A stretch of 64,000 nt of DNA from Niastella populi. GTDB taxonomy: Bacteria > Bacteroidota > Bacteroidia > Chitinophagales > Chitinophagaceae. Positions 45,701 through 55,230 of the stretch are shown here, in pieces. A program made the translations under genes and the position numbers. Location of the stretch: positions 1-64,000 of the forward strand of contig NZ_LWBP01000024.1 in the NCBI RefSeq assembly GCF_002078015.1, read 5' to 3'. The notes under the pieces are model-generated. The model searched no databases. It worked only from the letters and a program-made list of their open reading frames with translations, and was not told where the DNA came from. Numbering within the stretch: the stretch's first letter is position 1; every line of letters starts with the position of its first letter.

Positions 45701-46067
45701 GCCCGGTTACATTCTGCAAAACCAGTTATTGCAGGCATATGCCGATGATCACTGGTCTGAAGAGAAGCGGAATTTATACGCCCTGTGGCCCCGCCTGAGC
45801 CCGGTGCTGAATGGAAACAACAGTCAAACCAGTACCTGGTTCATGCGCAGCGGCGCCTTTTTAAGGTTGAAACAGCTTGAATTGGGTTATACCCTCCCGA
45901 AAAGAATTGCCGGAAAAATTCATATCGAAAATGTGCGGTTGTATGCCAACGGTACCAACCTCATCAACTTCAGCCAGTTTAACTTATGGGATGTTGAGCT
46001 GGCCGGCAATGGGTTGAACTACCCTATACAAAGAGTGGTCAACGCCGGCATTCAGGTATCGCTGTAA
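42795..46067 (+). CDS. SusC/RagA-type TonB-dependent outer membrane receptor
   Basis: 1090 aa. Signal peptide to about residue 28 (YGAYAQ). A CarboxypepD_reg-like domain (about 55-130; VRGTVTDSAGSPMPGVSVFVK, FSMVGFDIQEIPV) is followed by the plug (DVVVVAYGKQRKRDIVGSM, ALYGARGANGVILVTTK) and a 22-stranded barrel to the C-terminus (VVNAGIQVSL). No STN domain. It imports oligosaccharides with its SusD partner 18 bp downstream. First gene of the locus. Confidence 0.94.
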   Translation: MTPTCPAPTRWIAALCCLLFTMYGAYAQEPPAYSIFQKQPPVIPLRVYTPPPPDNEVRGTVTDSAGSPMPGVSVFVKTQTGTGTTTDINGKYILSVPNDNVVLVFSMVGFDIQEIPVKGKEVINVLLKRASNSLNDVVVVAYGKQRKRDIVGSMTTISPEELKVPSSNLTTALAGRLAGVIAYQTTGEPGQDNAQFFIRGVTTFGYKTSPLILIDGVEYTATDLARIQPDDIASFSIMKDATASALYGARGANGVILVTTKEGKQGKAKVYIRFENSVSQPTKTVQLANPVTYLKLHQESVLTRNPLAPLPYLQSKIDYTQLGVNPNMFPAVDWMEMLFKDRATNRRGNFSVSGGGQIVNYFLAGSFTQDNGILKVDKRNNFNNNINLKTYNLRSNVGLKVTRTTDVMVRLYGTFDDYNGPVDGGSGLYRKVMRTSPVLYPAYYPVDSAHQFVNHIMFGNFDKGNYLNPYADMVSGYKDYNKSLMSAQFEVRQDLSFVTPGLAVRAFTNINRSSYFDVSRSYNPFYYSANAYDKYTNTYQLMVINPDQVGAGAVPQGGTDYLGAPVGGDKTVTSNFYFEGAANYNRTIEKHGISGLMVVTARSRQEGDTKTLQKSLAYRNMGVSGRATYSFDSRYYAEFNFGYNGSERFYKTERFGFFPSVGMAWYVSNEKFFDQYKSAINKLKLRATYGLVGNDEIGSADDRFYYLSDVNLNSTANNPAFGTDGRYTRNTIAINRYENRDITWETSRKANYAMELSLFGKWDIIAEYYTEKRYNILMGRTYIPYTLGLQVDLENNPPKANVGEASGHGIDISVEYLQNFGKNLLVQARGNFTYARSRLDKNESLQYGDELFYLNRTGYPISQAWGYIAERLFVDDEEVKNAPAQTFGDYKGGDLKYRDVNADGVVDKLDMVPLGYPTTPEITYGFGVSAKYKGFDISTFFQGTARRSFWIDVRATAPFVSYRYSGSELPGYILQNQLLQAYADDHWSEEKRNLYALWPRLSPVLNGNNSQTSTWFMRSGAFLRLKQLELGYTLPKRIAGKIHIENVRLYANGTNLINFSQFNLWDVELAGNGLNYPIQRVVNAGIQVSL

Positions 46068-46085
46068 CGACAAAAAAATAAACCA

Positions 46086-48026
46086 ATGAAAAATTTAAAA
46101 ATATTACTGACAATGTTGCTGGCGATGGCGGCGGGTTCCTGTAAAAAGTACCTCGATGTGGTACCCGACCAGGTAGGTACCATTGATAATGCTTTCACCC
46201 AACGAAGCACCGCTGAGAAATTCCTGTTCACCTGTTACTCCTATCTGCCCAGGCATGGCGATATGGACGACAATCCTGCATTCAATGCGGGCGACGAAGT
46301 ATGGTATATGGACCCTATTCGCGATGTGGATGCCGACTACTGGAATATTGCCCGCGGTATGCAGAACGTGGCCAACCCCCTGGGAAGTTACTGGACGGGT
46401 AAGAACCAGGGACTAAGATTATTTACCGCTTTACGCGACTGCAACATCTTCCTTGGCGGTATAGACAGGGTGCGCGACATGGAAGCCATTGAAAGGGAAC
46501 GGTGGAAAGCGGAAGTGACATTCCTGAAAGCCTGTTATCATTTTTACCTTGTTCGCATGTACGGCCCCATTCCCGTCATAAGAGAAAACCTGGCTGTAGG
46601 CAGTGCCCCCGAAGACGTGCAGGTGCCGCGGGAACATGTAGATAGCTGCTTCAGTTATATAGTTCGGTTGCTCGATGAGGCCGCTGCCAATGACGCCCTG
46701 CCGGCAAAAATCATAGGCACCGAAGGAACTGAGCTGGGAAGGATCACCAAATCGATCGTGCTGGCCATGAAGGCAAAAGTGCTGGTAACGGCTGCAAGCC
46801 CGTTATTTAATGGCAACGGTGATTTTGTTTCTCTGAAAACCGGAGGAAAGGATGGCGGCGTTCCCCTCATAAACCCCATAGCCGATCAAAAGAAATGGGA
46901 AACGGCGGCCGCCGCCTGTAAAGAGGCTATCGATTTCTGCCATAGTAATTTTTATTCTTTACAGCGATATAATCCGGCATTGAACCCCGGCTGGATCATC
47001 AACGATACCATCAAAACACAACTGGGCATCAGGATGGCAGTAACCGAAAAGGAATTCAATACCGAAGTGATCTGGGCCAATACAACAAGCAGGGCCACCG
47101 ATATACAACGCTGGACGATGCCCATACTGGCCGGTGGTGCGGTAAGCGGCAGCGGGCCAAAAGGCATTCTGGCACCGCCTATAAAAATGGCTGAATTGTT
47201 CTATACAAATAACGGTGTGCCCATTACGGAAGATAAAACCTGGGATTATGCCGGCCGGTTTCAATTGAAAACAGCGACGGGCGCCGATACATTTTACATC
47301 AAAAAGAATGAACAAACGGTGAAGCTGCACTACGATCGTGAGCCCCGTTTTTATGCCAACCTGGCCTTTGACCGTGGCATCTGGTTCGGTAACTGGATCA
47401 ATAACCACTCCATCAGCAATATGCTGTTTGTAAAAGCAAGAAGGGCCGAGTTTGCCGCGAGGCAGGGCGTAAGTAATTTTTCGGTTACTGGTTACTGGAT
47501 CAAAAAGCTGGTAAGTATGGGTACGGTGGGTGCCGCCGATGGCAATGTTACCGGTAGCAATCAAACGCCATATCCATGGCCCGAGATTCGCCTCGCCGAT
47601 CTGTACCTGTTGTATGCGGAAGCATTGAATGAAGTGAACGGTCCGGGCAATGAAACATACAAATGGATAGATGAGGTGAGGAGCAGAGCCGGCTTGCCCG
47701 GCGTAGTTTATAGCTGGGAAAATTTTTCGACCCAAAGTACCAGGCATACATCAAAAGCCGGGTTGCGCGACATCATTCACCAGGAACGATTGATTGAGCT
47801 GGCATTTGAAGGGCAGCGGTTCTGGGATCTGAGAAGATGGCGTGAAGCGCATATTGTTTTGAATGCGCCAATCCGCGGCTGGAGCACCGAACAACAGGAA
47901 GCAGCCGCCTATTACAAACCGGTAGTTCAGTGGACACAGACCTTTAAGCTGCGCGATTACTTCTGGCCCATTGACCAGGATGAAATACTCAGGAATAAAA
48001 AGTTGTTGCAGAATCCCGGCTGGTAA
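46086..48026 (+). CDS. SusD/RagB-type outer membrane lipoprotein
   Basis: 646 aa, at the long end for SusD proteins. Lipobox AAGSC, then KKYLDVVPDQ typical of the family. N-terminal TPR-like helices include ALRDCNIFLGGI and KACYHFYLVRMYGPIPVI; the C-terminal RagB part has the EIRLADLYLLYAEALNEVNG and QERLIELAFEGQRFWDLRRW motifs. It is the lid of the SusC transporter and binds glycan at the surface. Confidence 0.93.
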   Translation: MKNLKILLTMLLAMAAGSCKKYLDVVPDQVGTIDNAFTQRSTAEKFLFTCYSYLPRHGDMDDNPAFNAGDEVWYMDPIRDVDADYWNIARGMQNVANPLGSYWTGKNQGLRLFTALRDCNIFLGGIDRVRDMEAIERERWKAEVTFLKACYHFYLVRMYGPIPVIRENLAVGSAPEDVQVPREHVDSCFSYIVRLLDEAAANDALPAKIIGTEGTELGRITKSIVLAMKAKVLVTAASPLFNGNGDFVSLKTGGKDGGVPLINPIADQKKWETAAAACKEAIDFCHSNFYSLQRYNPALNPGWIINDTIKTQLGIRMAVTEKEFNTEVIWANTTSRATDIQRWTMPILAGGAVSGSGPKGILAPPIKMAELFYTNNGVPITEDKTWDYAGRFQLKTATGADTFYIKKNEQTVKLHYDREPRFYANLAFDRGIWFGNWINNHSISNMLFVKARRAEFAARQGVSNFSVTGYWIKKLVSMGTVGAADGNVTGSNQTPYPWPEIRLADLYLLYAEALNEVNGPGNETYKWIDEVRSRAGLPGVVYSWENFSTQSTRHTSKAGLRDIIHQERLIELAFEGQRFWDLRRWREAHIVLNAPIRGWSTEQQEAAAYYKPVVQWTQTFKLRDYFWPIDQDEILRNKKLLQNPGW

Positions 48027-48052
48027 TTTTTAAAACACTAAACCTGTTTGCA

Positions 48053-49321
48053 ATGAAACTAAGTAAACATATTATAACAGGCTGCCTGCTGGTTGTAATA
48101 ACCATGTGCGCCTGTAAAAAAGATGAGCGCAGCCCGCTTTCAAAAGACAAAACAGCGCCTGATCCCATCCGGAACCCACAGGTGACCAACCTGGCCGGCG
48201 CCGCATTGATCACCTACACCTTACCCGGTAATGAAAACCTGCTGTATGTAAAGGCGCTGTATACCCTGAACGGGCAACAGAAAGAAGTAAAAGTATCCAT
48301 GTTCCAGAATAAGTTGCTGGTTGAAGGTTTTGGAAATACCGATGAACGGGTGATTGACCTGTATGCGGTAAGCAGAAGTGAAATAATGTCTGAACCGGTT
48401 TCCGTAACTATAAAACCATTGACGCCGCCAATTGTGAATGTGTTCAAATCATTAAAAACCGATTCAACCTTTGGCGGTATCAATGTTAAGTATGTGAATG
48501 CCGATTCGGCCAATATTGTATTTGAAGTACTGGTGGTCGATTCGGCTGGCGACTGGCAGCATGTTGACTTTAATTATACCAGCATGAAACAGGGCGCTTT
48601 CAATATCCGCGGCTTTCCCCCGGTTGAGCGTACCTGGGGTATTTATGCCAGGGACCGTTGGGATAATCACAGCGATACATTGAAAGTGAAAATAACGCCG
48701 GTTTACGAGGAAGCGCTCGATAAAACCAGGTTTAACGATGTGCGAAACAGTTTTGCCGGCTTCATCCCGCAATTCGATCCACTGCCCAATTCGGGTTTGA
48801 ATATGGTGAATGCCGTGGATTATTCCGGCAGCTATCCGATGAGAAATTTGTACGACGGTAACCATACCAGCATGTTCCATACAAAAGAAAAATATGATCT
48901 GCCGGTATGGATACCCATCGACCTCGATAAAAGCGGCGCTTCAAAATTTGTGCTTAGCCGTTTTAAGATATGGCAGCGCACCGGAGCATATATTTTCAAT
49001 CATGGCAACCCGCATCATTGGGAAATATGGGGCACCAACAAACCGAATGTGGTAAGCACCGATCCCAATAACACCGATCCCAACACCGGTTGGGTAAAAC
49101 TCGGTGAGTATGTAATGACCAAACCATCGGGCTGGGAAGTAGGTCAGAATTCAAATGAAGATGTACAGGCCGCCGCCGGCGGGCAGGAGTTTGAATTGCC
49201 CAATGGTATACCGGCTGTGCGCTATATAGGCTGGAAAAATATCGACAGCTGGGGTTCCATCGACGGATTTACCGGGTTCTTTCATTTGTTCGAATTATCG
49301 ATCTGGGGACAGAAAAAGTAA
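48053..49321 (+). CDS. PUL accessory lipoprotein with DUF4959, DUF5126 and DUF5000 regions
   Basis: 422 aa. Lipobox TMCAC (Cys21). The three-part architecture commonly follows SusD genes: a DUF4959-like FN3-type N-terminus (DKTAPDPIRNPQVTNLAGAAL), a DUF5126-like middle (VKYVNADSANIVFEVLVVDS, ERTWGIYARDRWDNHSDT) and a C-terminal discoidin-like DUF5000 domain (about 255-420; YDGNHTSMFHTK, FKIWQRTGAYIFNHGNPHHWEIWG). Presumably a surface glycan-binding protein. 26 bp after susD in the operon. Confidence 0.85.
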   Translation: MKLSKHIITGCLLVVITMCACKKDERSPLSKDKTAPDPIRNPQVTNLAGAALITYTLPGNENLLYVKALYTLNGQQKEVKVSMFQNKLLVEGFGNTDERVIDLYAVSRSEIMSEPVSVTIKPLTPPIVNVFKSLKTDSTFGGINVKYVNADSANIVFEVLVVDSAGDWQHVDFNYTSMKQGAFNIRGFPPVERTWGIYARDRWDNHSDTLKVKITPVYEEALDKTRFNDVRNSFAGFIPQFDPLPNSGLNMVNAVDYSGSYPMRNLYDGNHTSMFHTKEKYDLPVWIPIDLDKSGASKFVLSRFKIWQRTGAYIFNHGNPHHWEIWGTNKPNVVSTDPNNTDPNTGWVKLGEYVMTKPSGWEVGQNSNEDVQAAAGGQEFELPNGIPAVRYIGWKNIDSWGSIDGFTGFFHLFELSIWGQKK

Positions 49322-49336
49322 ATATAGGGTGGCGCC

Positions 49337-49367
49337 GGGTGGGCCGCCTTCAAGGGGCGGCTCACCC
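49337..49367 (+). terminator. strong hairpin between accessory lipoprotein genes
   Basis: GGGTGGGCCGCC (49337-49348) pairs with GGCGGCTCACCC (49356-49367), one G-U pair, 7-base loop, no T run. It could attenuate or stabilise the upstream mRNA rather than end it. Confidence 0.55.
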
Positions 49368-49415
49368 TGAGGAGGCATCTCAATTTTTAATCGGCGTATT
49401 AACCAAATCAAATGT

Positions 49416-50126
49416 ATGCGAGTAAATAATTATTATACCTACCAGTTCTTCATAACTGTCTGTTTTGTATTGCTGATGGCATGCAGCAAGATGGACGATA
49501 CCTATGATGACTTTATTAAAGACGGAGAAATTGTATACATCGCCCGGGTTGATTCTGCCAGATCGTATCCCGGCAACAACCGCATGGGCCTCTCGATGCT
49601 GCTGACCGCCGACCCGCGCATCAGTAAAATAAAAGTGTATTGGGATGCAGCCGGACAAACCGATTCTACGGAAAAAGCGGTACAGCGATCTCCCGGGATT
49701 GATACCGTCAGGTTCTCTTTCGACAAACTTCCCGAAGGCACCTATACCTTTTACATCTATAGCCATGACAATGCCGGGCACCGGTCGGTAAAAACAGATG
49801 TGATTGGAACGGTATATGGCGAAAAGTATATTGCCCAGTTAGTAAACCGAACTATCAAAAGCAGTACTTATGATGATATTGCCAAAACCGCTACGGTTAA
49901 ATGGTTTGGAGCAGGCGCCGATATAATTGGTGAAGAAATTATATATACCGATCTGCAGGGTTCGGTAAGAAAACAATATTACAAACATGCAAGTGTGGCA
50001 GATAGCATCTGCCTTTTGCCCGATTACAAACAGGGGGACAGCTTTCAGTTCCGGACTTTGTATAAACCGGTACCCAATGCCATCGATACTTTTTATTCTG
50101 GTTATGAGAACCGGTTGGTACCCTGA
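49416..50126 (+). CDS. DUF4998-type lipoprotein
   Basis: 236 aa. Lipobox LLMAC, then SKMDDTYDDFIKDGEIVYI, the typical opening of DUF4998 proteins of SusC/D operons. Two FN3-like regions are seen (KIKVYWDAAGQTDSTEKAV and LPEGTYTFYIYSHDNAGH are in the first). Likely surface glycan binding or assembly. Lies in the operon 95 bp after the previous gene, separated by the hairpin at 49337. Confidence 0.8.
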   Translation: MRVNNYYTYQFFITVCFVLLMACSKMDDTYDDFIKDGEIVYIARVDSARSYPGNNRMGLSMLLTADPRISKIKVYWDAAGQTDSTEKAVQRSPGIDTVRFSFDKLPEGTYTFYIYSHDNAGHRSVKTDVIGTVYGEKYIAQLVNRTIKSSTYDDIAKTATVKWFGAGADIIGEEIIYTDLQGSVRKQYYKHASVADSICLLPDYKQGDSFQFRTLYKPVPNAIDTFYSGYENRLVP

Positions 50127-50330
50127 CTATGACATCGTTCTTTCCGATACAGTTAGTTAAAACAACGGAGGCGGCGGTCGTGCCGCTTCCCCTTATTTAC
50201 GCAATCGTTCCCGGAAATGTTTCTGCCAAAATAGTTGAATGAATAGCGAACTGTCGGTGCAAAGCCTGTCACAATAATTGGTTAGTTGCATTAGGAAAAC
50301 CAGGCATGTTACAAGCTGGTACTTTTACTG

Positions 50331-51908
50331 ATGCATATGAAAAGAATTGCTATTGGTGTAGCCTTATTATTCGGTATGATCAGGGTGAATGCATTGCCAG
50401 TGATCGATATCGATATTACCCGTTATGGAGCGGTAGGTGATGGCAAAGTACTAAATACGATCGCTATTCAAAAAGCTATTGACGATTGCCATCGGCAGGG
50501 TGGTGGTAAAGTTGTTTTTCCCGCAGGCGCCTGGCTGTCGGGCACTATTGTATTAAAAGATAACGTAACGCTGCGTTTCAATAAAGATGCACGGCTGCTG
50601 GGCAGCACCAATATAAATGATTATCAAAATATTGACCCGTTTACCGATGGGCTGGGCATCGACGTGGGTTGGGCATTGCTGGTAGCGGTTGATGCAAAAC
50701 ACATAGTCATCGAAGGCGAAGGGGCTATCGACGGGCAGGGCGCCAGATTAAAAGAACAGCAAATTGCAACCGATACCCGGCCCGAATCGGAGCGATGGGG
50801 CCGCAGGCCGTTTTTAGTGCGTATTGTACGGTGTGAAGATGTAACGGTAAAAGGCATAACGCTTAATTATGCAGCCGCGTGGACCTCGCATTATTTTCAA
50901 AGCAAAAATGTACATATTGAAAATGTAAAGATCGTAAGTCATGGCGTAGCACACAACGACGGCATCGATATAGATGGTTGCCAGAACGTGCAGATAAAAA
51001 ATTGTGATATCATCAGTGGCGATGACGCGCTTTGTTTTAAGACCACCTCCAGTAAAATGGCCTGCCGCAATATTGTAGTTACCGGTATGCGATTGAAAAG
51101 CAACCAGGGCGCCATAAAAATGGGTACCGAGTCAATGGCGCCGTTCGAAAATATTACGATCTCCGATTGCTATATCTATGACACTAAAAATGGCGGCATA
51201 AAATTATTGACGGTCGACGGCGCGCATTTACGCAATGTGCACATCTCGAATGTGAAGATGGTTGACGTAAGAACGCCTATGCTGATCCGCCTCGGATCGC
51301 GTTTGAGTGTTTTTCGAAAAGGAAAGGATGTGCAGCAATCAACAGGTACACTTGAAAATGTTGTAATAAAGAATGTAAAAGCAAAAGCATCGGCCAACGC
51401 CCAGTTAACACCTCCCTCGGGCATTTTGATCACCGGCGTACCCGGCCATTACATCACCAATCTTACGCTCGAAAATATCGAGATCGACCTGGCCGGCGGC
51501 GGTACGCCGGAACATGCGCGGCAGCATGTGCCCGAGGCTGTTGATAAATATCCCGAAGTAAAAACATTTGGCCCGCGGGCGCCCGCTTATGGCGTATGGG
51601 CCAGGCATGTGAAAGGGTTAACCCTGGCGAATATCACCCTGCGGCTCGATAGCAACGACCGGCGGCCGGCATTTATCTGCGAAGATGGAAAAGATGTGGT
51701 CATTTCGGGTTGCAATATCCCTGAAACATCCGGCGCCGCCGCCATCATTCGCCTCGAAAATGTTGAACGGGCTCATATCAGTAAGGTGAAAGTAAAAGGA
51801 ACGGCCGATGCCCTGGTTGGTGTGGAAGGAAACAGCAGCGATATAAAACTGGGAAAGAATAACACGCCGGGCATCAGGAAAAAAATACAATCGGCTCCTC
51901 CATTATAA
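50331..51908 (+). CDS. glycoside hydrolase family 28 (polygalacturonase-like)
   Basis: 525 aa. Signal peptide to about residue 20. Right-handed parallel beta-helix: ITRYGAVGDGKVLNTIAIQKAI and GGGKVVFPAGAWLSGTIVLK at the N-terminus. Catalytic acids are Asp210 (HNDGIDIDGC) and Asp231/Asp232 (SGDDALCFK). The usual SHG/GHG motif is replaced by NQG (Gln259; NQGAIKMGTES), and RIK by GIK. That places it in an atypical branch, perhaps acting on rhamnogalacturonan rather than homogalacturonan (inference). Start at 50331 or at the ATG at 50337. Confidence 0.87.
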   Translation: MHMKRIAIGVALLFGMIRVNALPVIDIDITRYGAVGDGKVLNTIAIQKAIDDCHRQGGGKVVFPAGAWLSGTIVLKDNVTLRFNKDARLLGSTNINDYQNIDPFTDGLGIDVGWALLVAVDAKHIVIEGEGAIDGQGARLKEQQIATDTRPESERWGRRPFLVRIVRCEDVTVKGITLNYAAAWTSHYFQSKNVHIENVKIVSHGVAHNDGIDIDGCQNVQIKNCDIISGDDALCFKTTSSKMACRNIVVTGMRLKSNQGAIKMGTESMAPFENITISDCYIYDTKNGGIKLLTVDGAHLRNVHISNVKMVDVRTPMLIRLGSRLSVFRKGKDVQQSTGTLENVVIKNVKAKASANAQLTPPSGILITGVPGHYITNLTLENIEIDLAGGGTPEHARQHVPEAVDKYPEVKTFGPRAPAYGVWARHVKGLTLANITLRLDSNDRRPAFICEDGKDVVISGCNIPETSGAAAIIRLENVERAHISKVKVKGTADALVGVEGNSSDIKLGKNNTPGIRKKIQSAPPL

Positions 51909-52059
51909 AGGAAATAACCACTATACTTTTTTCACCAAAACAGTTGCTATATGAGAAACGAAGTAATACACGATAAAGCGCCTCCTGTTGCGTAGAACCC
52001 TCACCGGCCGCATACCCTGTGATGATTGCTCTATTTCTTAAATAGTTAAATAATGCTGT

Positions 52060-55000
52060 ATGTTAAAAACTACGAACCTGCAACGCAGCGGGAATGGGGT
52101 CCCCATGCCTCAACGAAAGACCTTCCTGGTCTTATGTATATTTTTTTATTCATTGCTGGTAGCTAACCTCACGCACGCACAGGTACCGGAAAATGAAAAA
52201 ACCGTCACTATACAAGGCACCATAAAAAATGAAAGCGGAGCGCCCCTGTCAGGCGTTTCTGTAGTTGTAAAAGGAACCACCAATGGAACTACTACAAAAG
52301 AAGATGGCGCTTTTCAGATCGTAGCCCCGGTGAACAGTACGCTGTTTGTTTCAATGGTGGGATATGTAAATAAGGAAATACCTGTGGGCCGCACCGGCCA
52401 GGCCGGCCTTGCCATTGCCCTGAGCGCTGATAAACTCGAAATGGATAAGGTAATTGTAGTGGGATATGGTACGCGGCGGAAATCCGATATTACCGGTTCA
52501 ATTGTTTCCATCAGTGAACAATCTATCAAAGATGTTCCTTCCTCCAACCTCGCTGCTGCCATCCAGGGGCAGGGCGCCGGTATAGATATTCAGCGAAGCG
52601 GTGCCAACAGCAAACCCGGCGCTACCCCCAATATCCTCATCAGGGGTTCGCGATCGTTAGGCGCCAGTAATTCACCGTTGATCGTTGTAGATGGTATTCC
52701 GTTCAACGGCAATATCAATGATCTTAACCAGGATGATGTGGCCTCGGTTGAGATCCTGAAAGATGGTTCTTCTACGGCCATCTATGGTTCACGCGGCGCC
52801 AACGGGGTAATACTGATCTCTACCAAACGCGGCAAAACCGCCAAACCCGTCTTTACCTACAGCGGATATGTGGGCAGCAGCCGCCTCACCAGAAAATTCC
52901 CGGTAATGAACGCCGCTGAATTTGCCGATCTGAAGAAATGGGCCAATATCATTGCCAACCCGGGCAGGTATACCGGTCTCGACGATCCGCTGTTCCTCAC
53001 CAACGGTGTGTTTGACCCCGCTGAAGTAGAAGGAATAAAGACAGGCCGCAATACCGACTGGCAAAGCCTGATCTACAAAACAGGTATCATAACCGATCAT
53101 CAGCTGGGTGTAACCGGCGGTTCCGATAAAACACAATACGCTGTGTCGGCTGGCTACTTTAACCAAACAGGCATTTATCATGGACAAAGTTTTGAACGAT
53201 ATACCGTCAAACTGAGTATCGACCAGCAACTGGGCCGGATGTTCAAAGTAGGCCTGAACTCGTTGAATACCTATACGGTAAGAAAGGGAGAAAGCGCCAA
53301 CCCCATGGCGCAGGCGCTTCGCGCCAGTCCGCTCGCTTCCCCATACGATAGCGCCGGTAATATCCTGAACACCTATGTTCCCGGAAGCGCCAACCAGGTG
53401 TGGAACCCGTTGGCCGACCTGATACCCGGTGCAGCGGTAGAGAACAGGAAACGCCTCGGAACATTTACTACCATGTACCTCGAAGCGAACCTGGTAAAAG
53501 GATTGAAATACCGGCTGAACGCCGGCGCTGAGATCAGGACGGATATTTATGGCAACTTCTACTCCGATAAAACCAGTTTCAGGGTTAACCAGGGCGGCTC
53601 CGCATCCAGTAACAGAACCAATTTATCGAACAACTATACAATAGAAAACCTGCTTATTTATGATGCTGTCGTAGCGCAGCGGCATAAAATAAATTTTACC
53701 GGTTTGTACAGTCTGCAGGAAGTAGCCTCGCAGCAAAACCAGTTCGACAATACCAATATTCTCGCCGATTACCTTGCATATTTCAACCCCACCTATGCGT
53801 CGAACCTGAAAGGAAGCGGCAGCACATCCAAAGCGGATATCCTTTCTTATATGGGCCGGTTGAACTATGGCTTTGATGATAAATACCTGTTTACGTTTAC
53901 CATTCGCGCCGATGGTTCATCGCGCCTGGCCGAAGGAAACAAATGGCATTCATTTCCCTCGGCCGCTTTTGCCTGGAATGTAAGCCGGGAGAATTTCATG
54001 CAGCATATCACTGCCATCAGCAACCTGAAATTCAGGGCCAGCTACGGCAGCGTAGGGCAGCAGTCGATCGATGCCTTTCAAACGCTGGGTCAATTGAGGG
54101 GCCTTGTTTATAATTTCGGCGGCACCATGGTTACCGGCGCTTATTTAAGTTCTACCGTTAACCCAACGCTCACCTGGGAGTATACGAAAACCGCCAACCT
54201 TGGAATTGATTTTGGTTTATTGAGCAATCGCATCACCGGTTCAATTGAAGTATATAAAGCGTCCACCAATTCATTGTTATTACCGCAAACATTGCCGCCT
54301 ACTTCGGGTATTCCAAACCCCATCGTTAGCAATGTTGGTAAAACCGAGAACCGGGGCATTGAGATACATGTAAGCACTACCAACATTCAGGCGAAATCGC
54401 GCAAGGATTTTAACTGGACCAGCGACTTCAACTTCTTTATCAATCGCGGAAAAATAACCCAACTGTCGGGCGACGTAACAAAAGACGTGGCCAATGGCTG
54501 GTTCGTTGGCCAACCGATCGATGTGTATTATGATTATAAACGCTTAGGCATCTGGCAGAACACTGCTGAAGATTCAGCCGCCGCAAAAGCATTGGGCTTA
54601 TCGGTATCGGGCAATTCATCGGTTATAGGAACCATAAGGGTGGCAGACATCAGCGGTGCCGACGGAAAACCCGATAGCCGCATCAATGCTACGCACGACA
54701 GGATAATAGTAGGCACCAGCCAGCCCAAATGGGAAGGCGGCACCACGCAGCGTTTTGCTTTCCGCGGTGTTGATCTTACGGTAGTGGCGTTTGCAAGATG
54801 GGGTTATACCATGAACAGCAGTTTGTATGGCGGTGGTTTTGTAAATACCTACCAGGGTACCTATAACAATGTAAAAACAAATTACTGGACACCCCTGAAC
54901 CGCGAGCCCTGGAATCCCAAAGCAAATGCCAATGCCACCAACCCATTGAACCGTTCGGTAATGAGTTATTTCGACGGCTCGTTTGTAAAGATCAGGAGCA

Positions 55001-55206
55001 TAAGCCTGGGTTATAATCTCGAGCCGGCATTGGTAAAACGCATGGGGGCGCAGAACTTCCGGGTATACGCTACCGCAGCCGATCCCTTTATTTTATTCTC
55101 GCCATATCGCAGAGCAGGCGGAATTGACCCTGAAGGATCGGGAACGGTAGGTATCGATACCCCACCTACGTGGTCGCTGATCTTTGGCGTTAACATGTCG
55201 TTTTAA
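52060..55206 (+). CDS. SusC/RagA-type TonB-dependent receptor (second)
   Basis: 1048 aa; a start at the ATG at 52105 would place the signal peptide (MPQRKTFLVLCIFFYSLLVA) at the very N-terminus and is a good alternative. CarboxypepD_reg-like domain (VTIQGTIKNESGAPLSGVSV), plug (KVIVVGYGTRRKSDITGSI, AIYGSRGANGVILISTK), barrel and C-terminal LIFGVNMSF. No STN domain. Its SusD partner follows 24 bp on. Confidence 0.94.
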   Translation: MLKTTNLQRSGNGVPMPQRKTFLVLCIFFYSLLVANLTHAQVPENEKTVTIQGTIKNESGAPLSGVSVVVKGTTNGTTTKEDGAFQIVAPVNSTLFVSMVGYVNKEIPVGRTGQAGLAIALSADKLEMDKVIVVGYGTRRKSDITGSIVSISEQSIKDVPSSNLAAAIQGQGAGIDIQRSGANSKPGATPNILIRGSRSLGASNSPLIVVDGIPFNGNINDLNQDDVASVEILKDGSSTAIYGSRGANGVILISTKRGKTAKPVFTYSGYVGSSRLTRKFPVMNAAEFADLKKWANIIANPGRYTGLDDPLFLTNGVFDPAEVEGIKTGRNTDWQSLIYKTGIITDHQLGVTGGSDKTQYAVSAGYFNQTGIYHGQSFERYTVKLSIDQQLGRMFKVGLNSLNTYTVRKGESANPMAQALRASPLASPYDSAGNILNTYVPGSANQVWNPLADLIPGAAVENRKRLGTFTTMYLEANLVKGLKYRLNAGAEIRTDIYGNFYSDKTSFRVNQGGSASSNRTNLSNNYTIENLLIYDAVVAQRHKINFTGLYSLQEVASQQNQFDNTNILADYLAYFNPTYASNLKGSGSTSKADILSYMGRLNYGFDDKYLFTFTIRADGSSRLAEGNKWHSFPSAAFAWNVSRENFMQHITAISNLKFRASYGSVGQQSIDAFQTLGQLRGLVYNFGGTMVTGAYLSSTVNPTLTWEYTKTANLGIDFGLLSNRITGSIEVYKASTNSLLLPQTLPPTSGIPNPIVSNVGKTENRGIEIHVSTTNIQAKSRKDFNWTSDFNFFINRGKITQLSGDVTKDVANGWFVGQPIDVYYDYKRLGIWQNTAEDSAAAKALGLSVSGNSSVIGTIRVADISGADGKPDSRINATHDRIIVGTSQPKWEGGTTQRFAFRGVDLTVVAFARWGYTMNSSLYGGGFVNTYQGTYNNVKTNYWTPLNREPWNPKANANATNPLNRSVMSYFDGSFVKIRSISLGYNLEPALVKRMGAQNFRVYATAADPFILFSPYRRAGGIDPEGSGTVGIDTPPTWSLIFGVNMSF

Positions 55207-55230
55207 TTTTTACCATCCAAACAGTGAATT

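Noticed and set aside
46959-47747. 262-codon minus-strand frame inside susD
   Set aside because: Antisense to clear SusD sequence.
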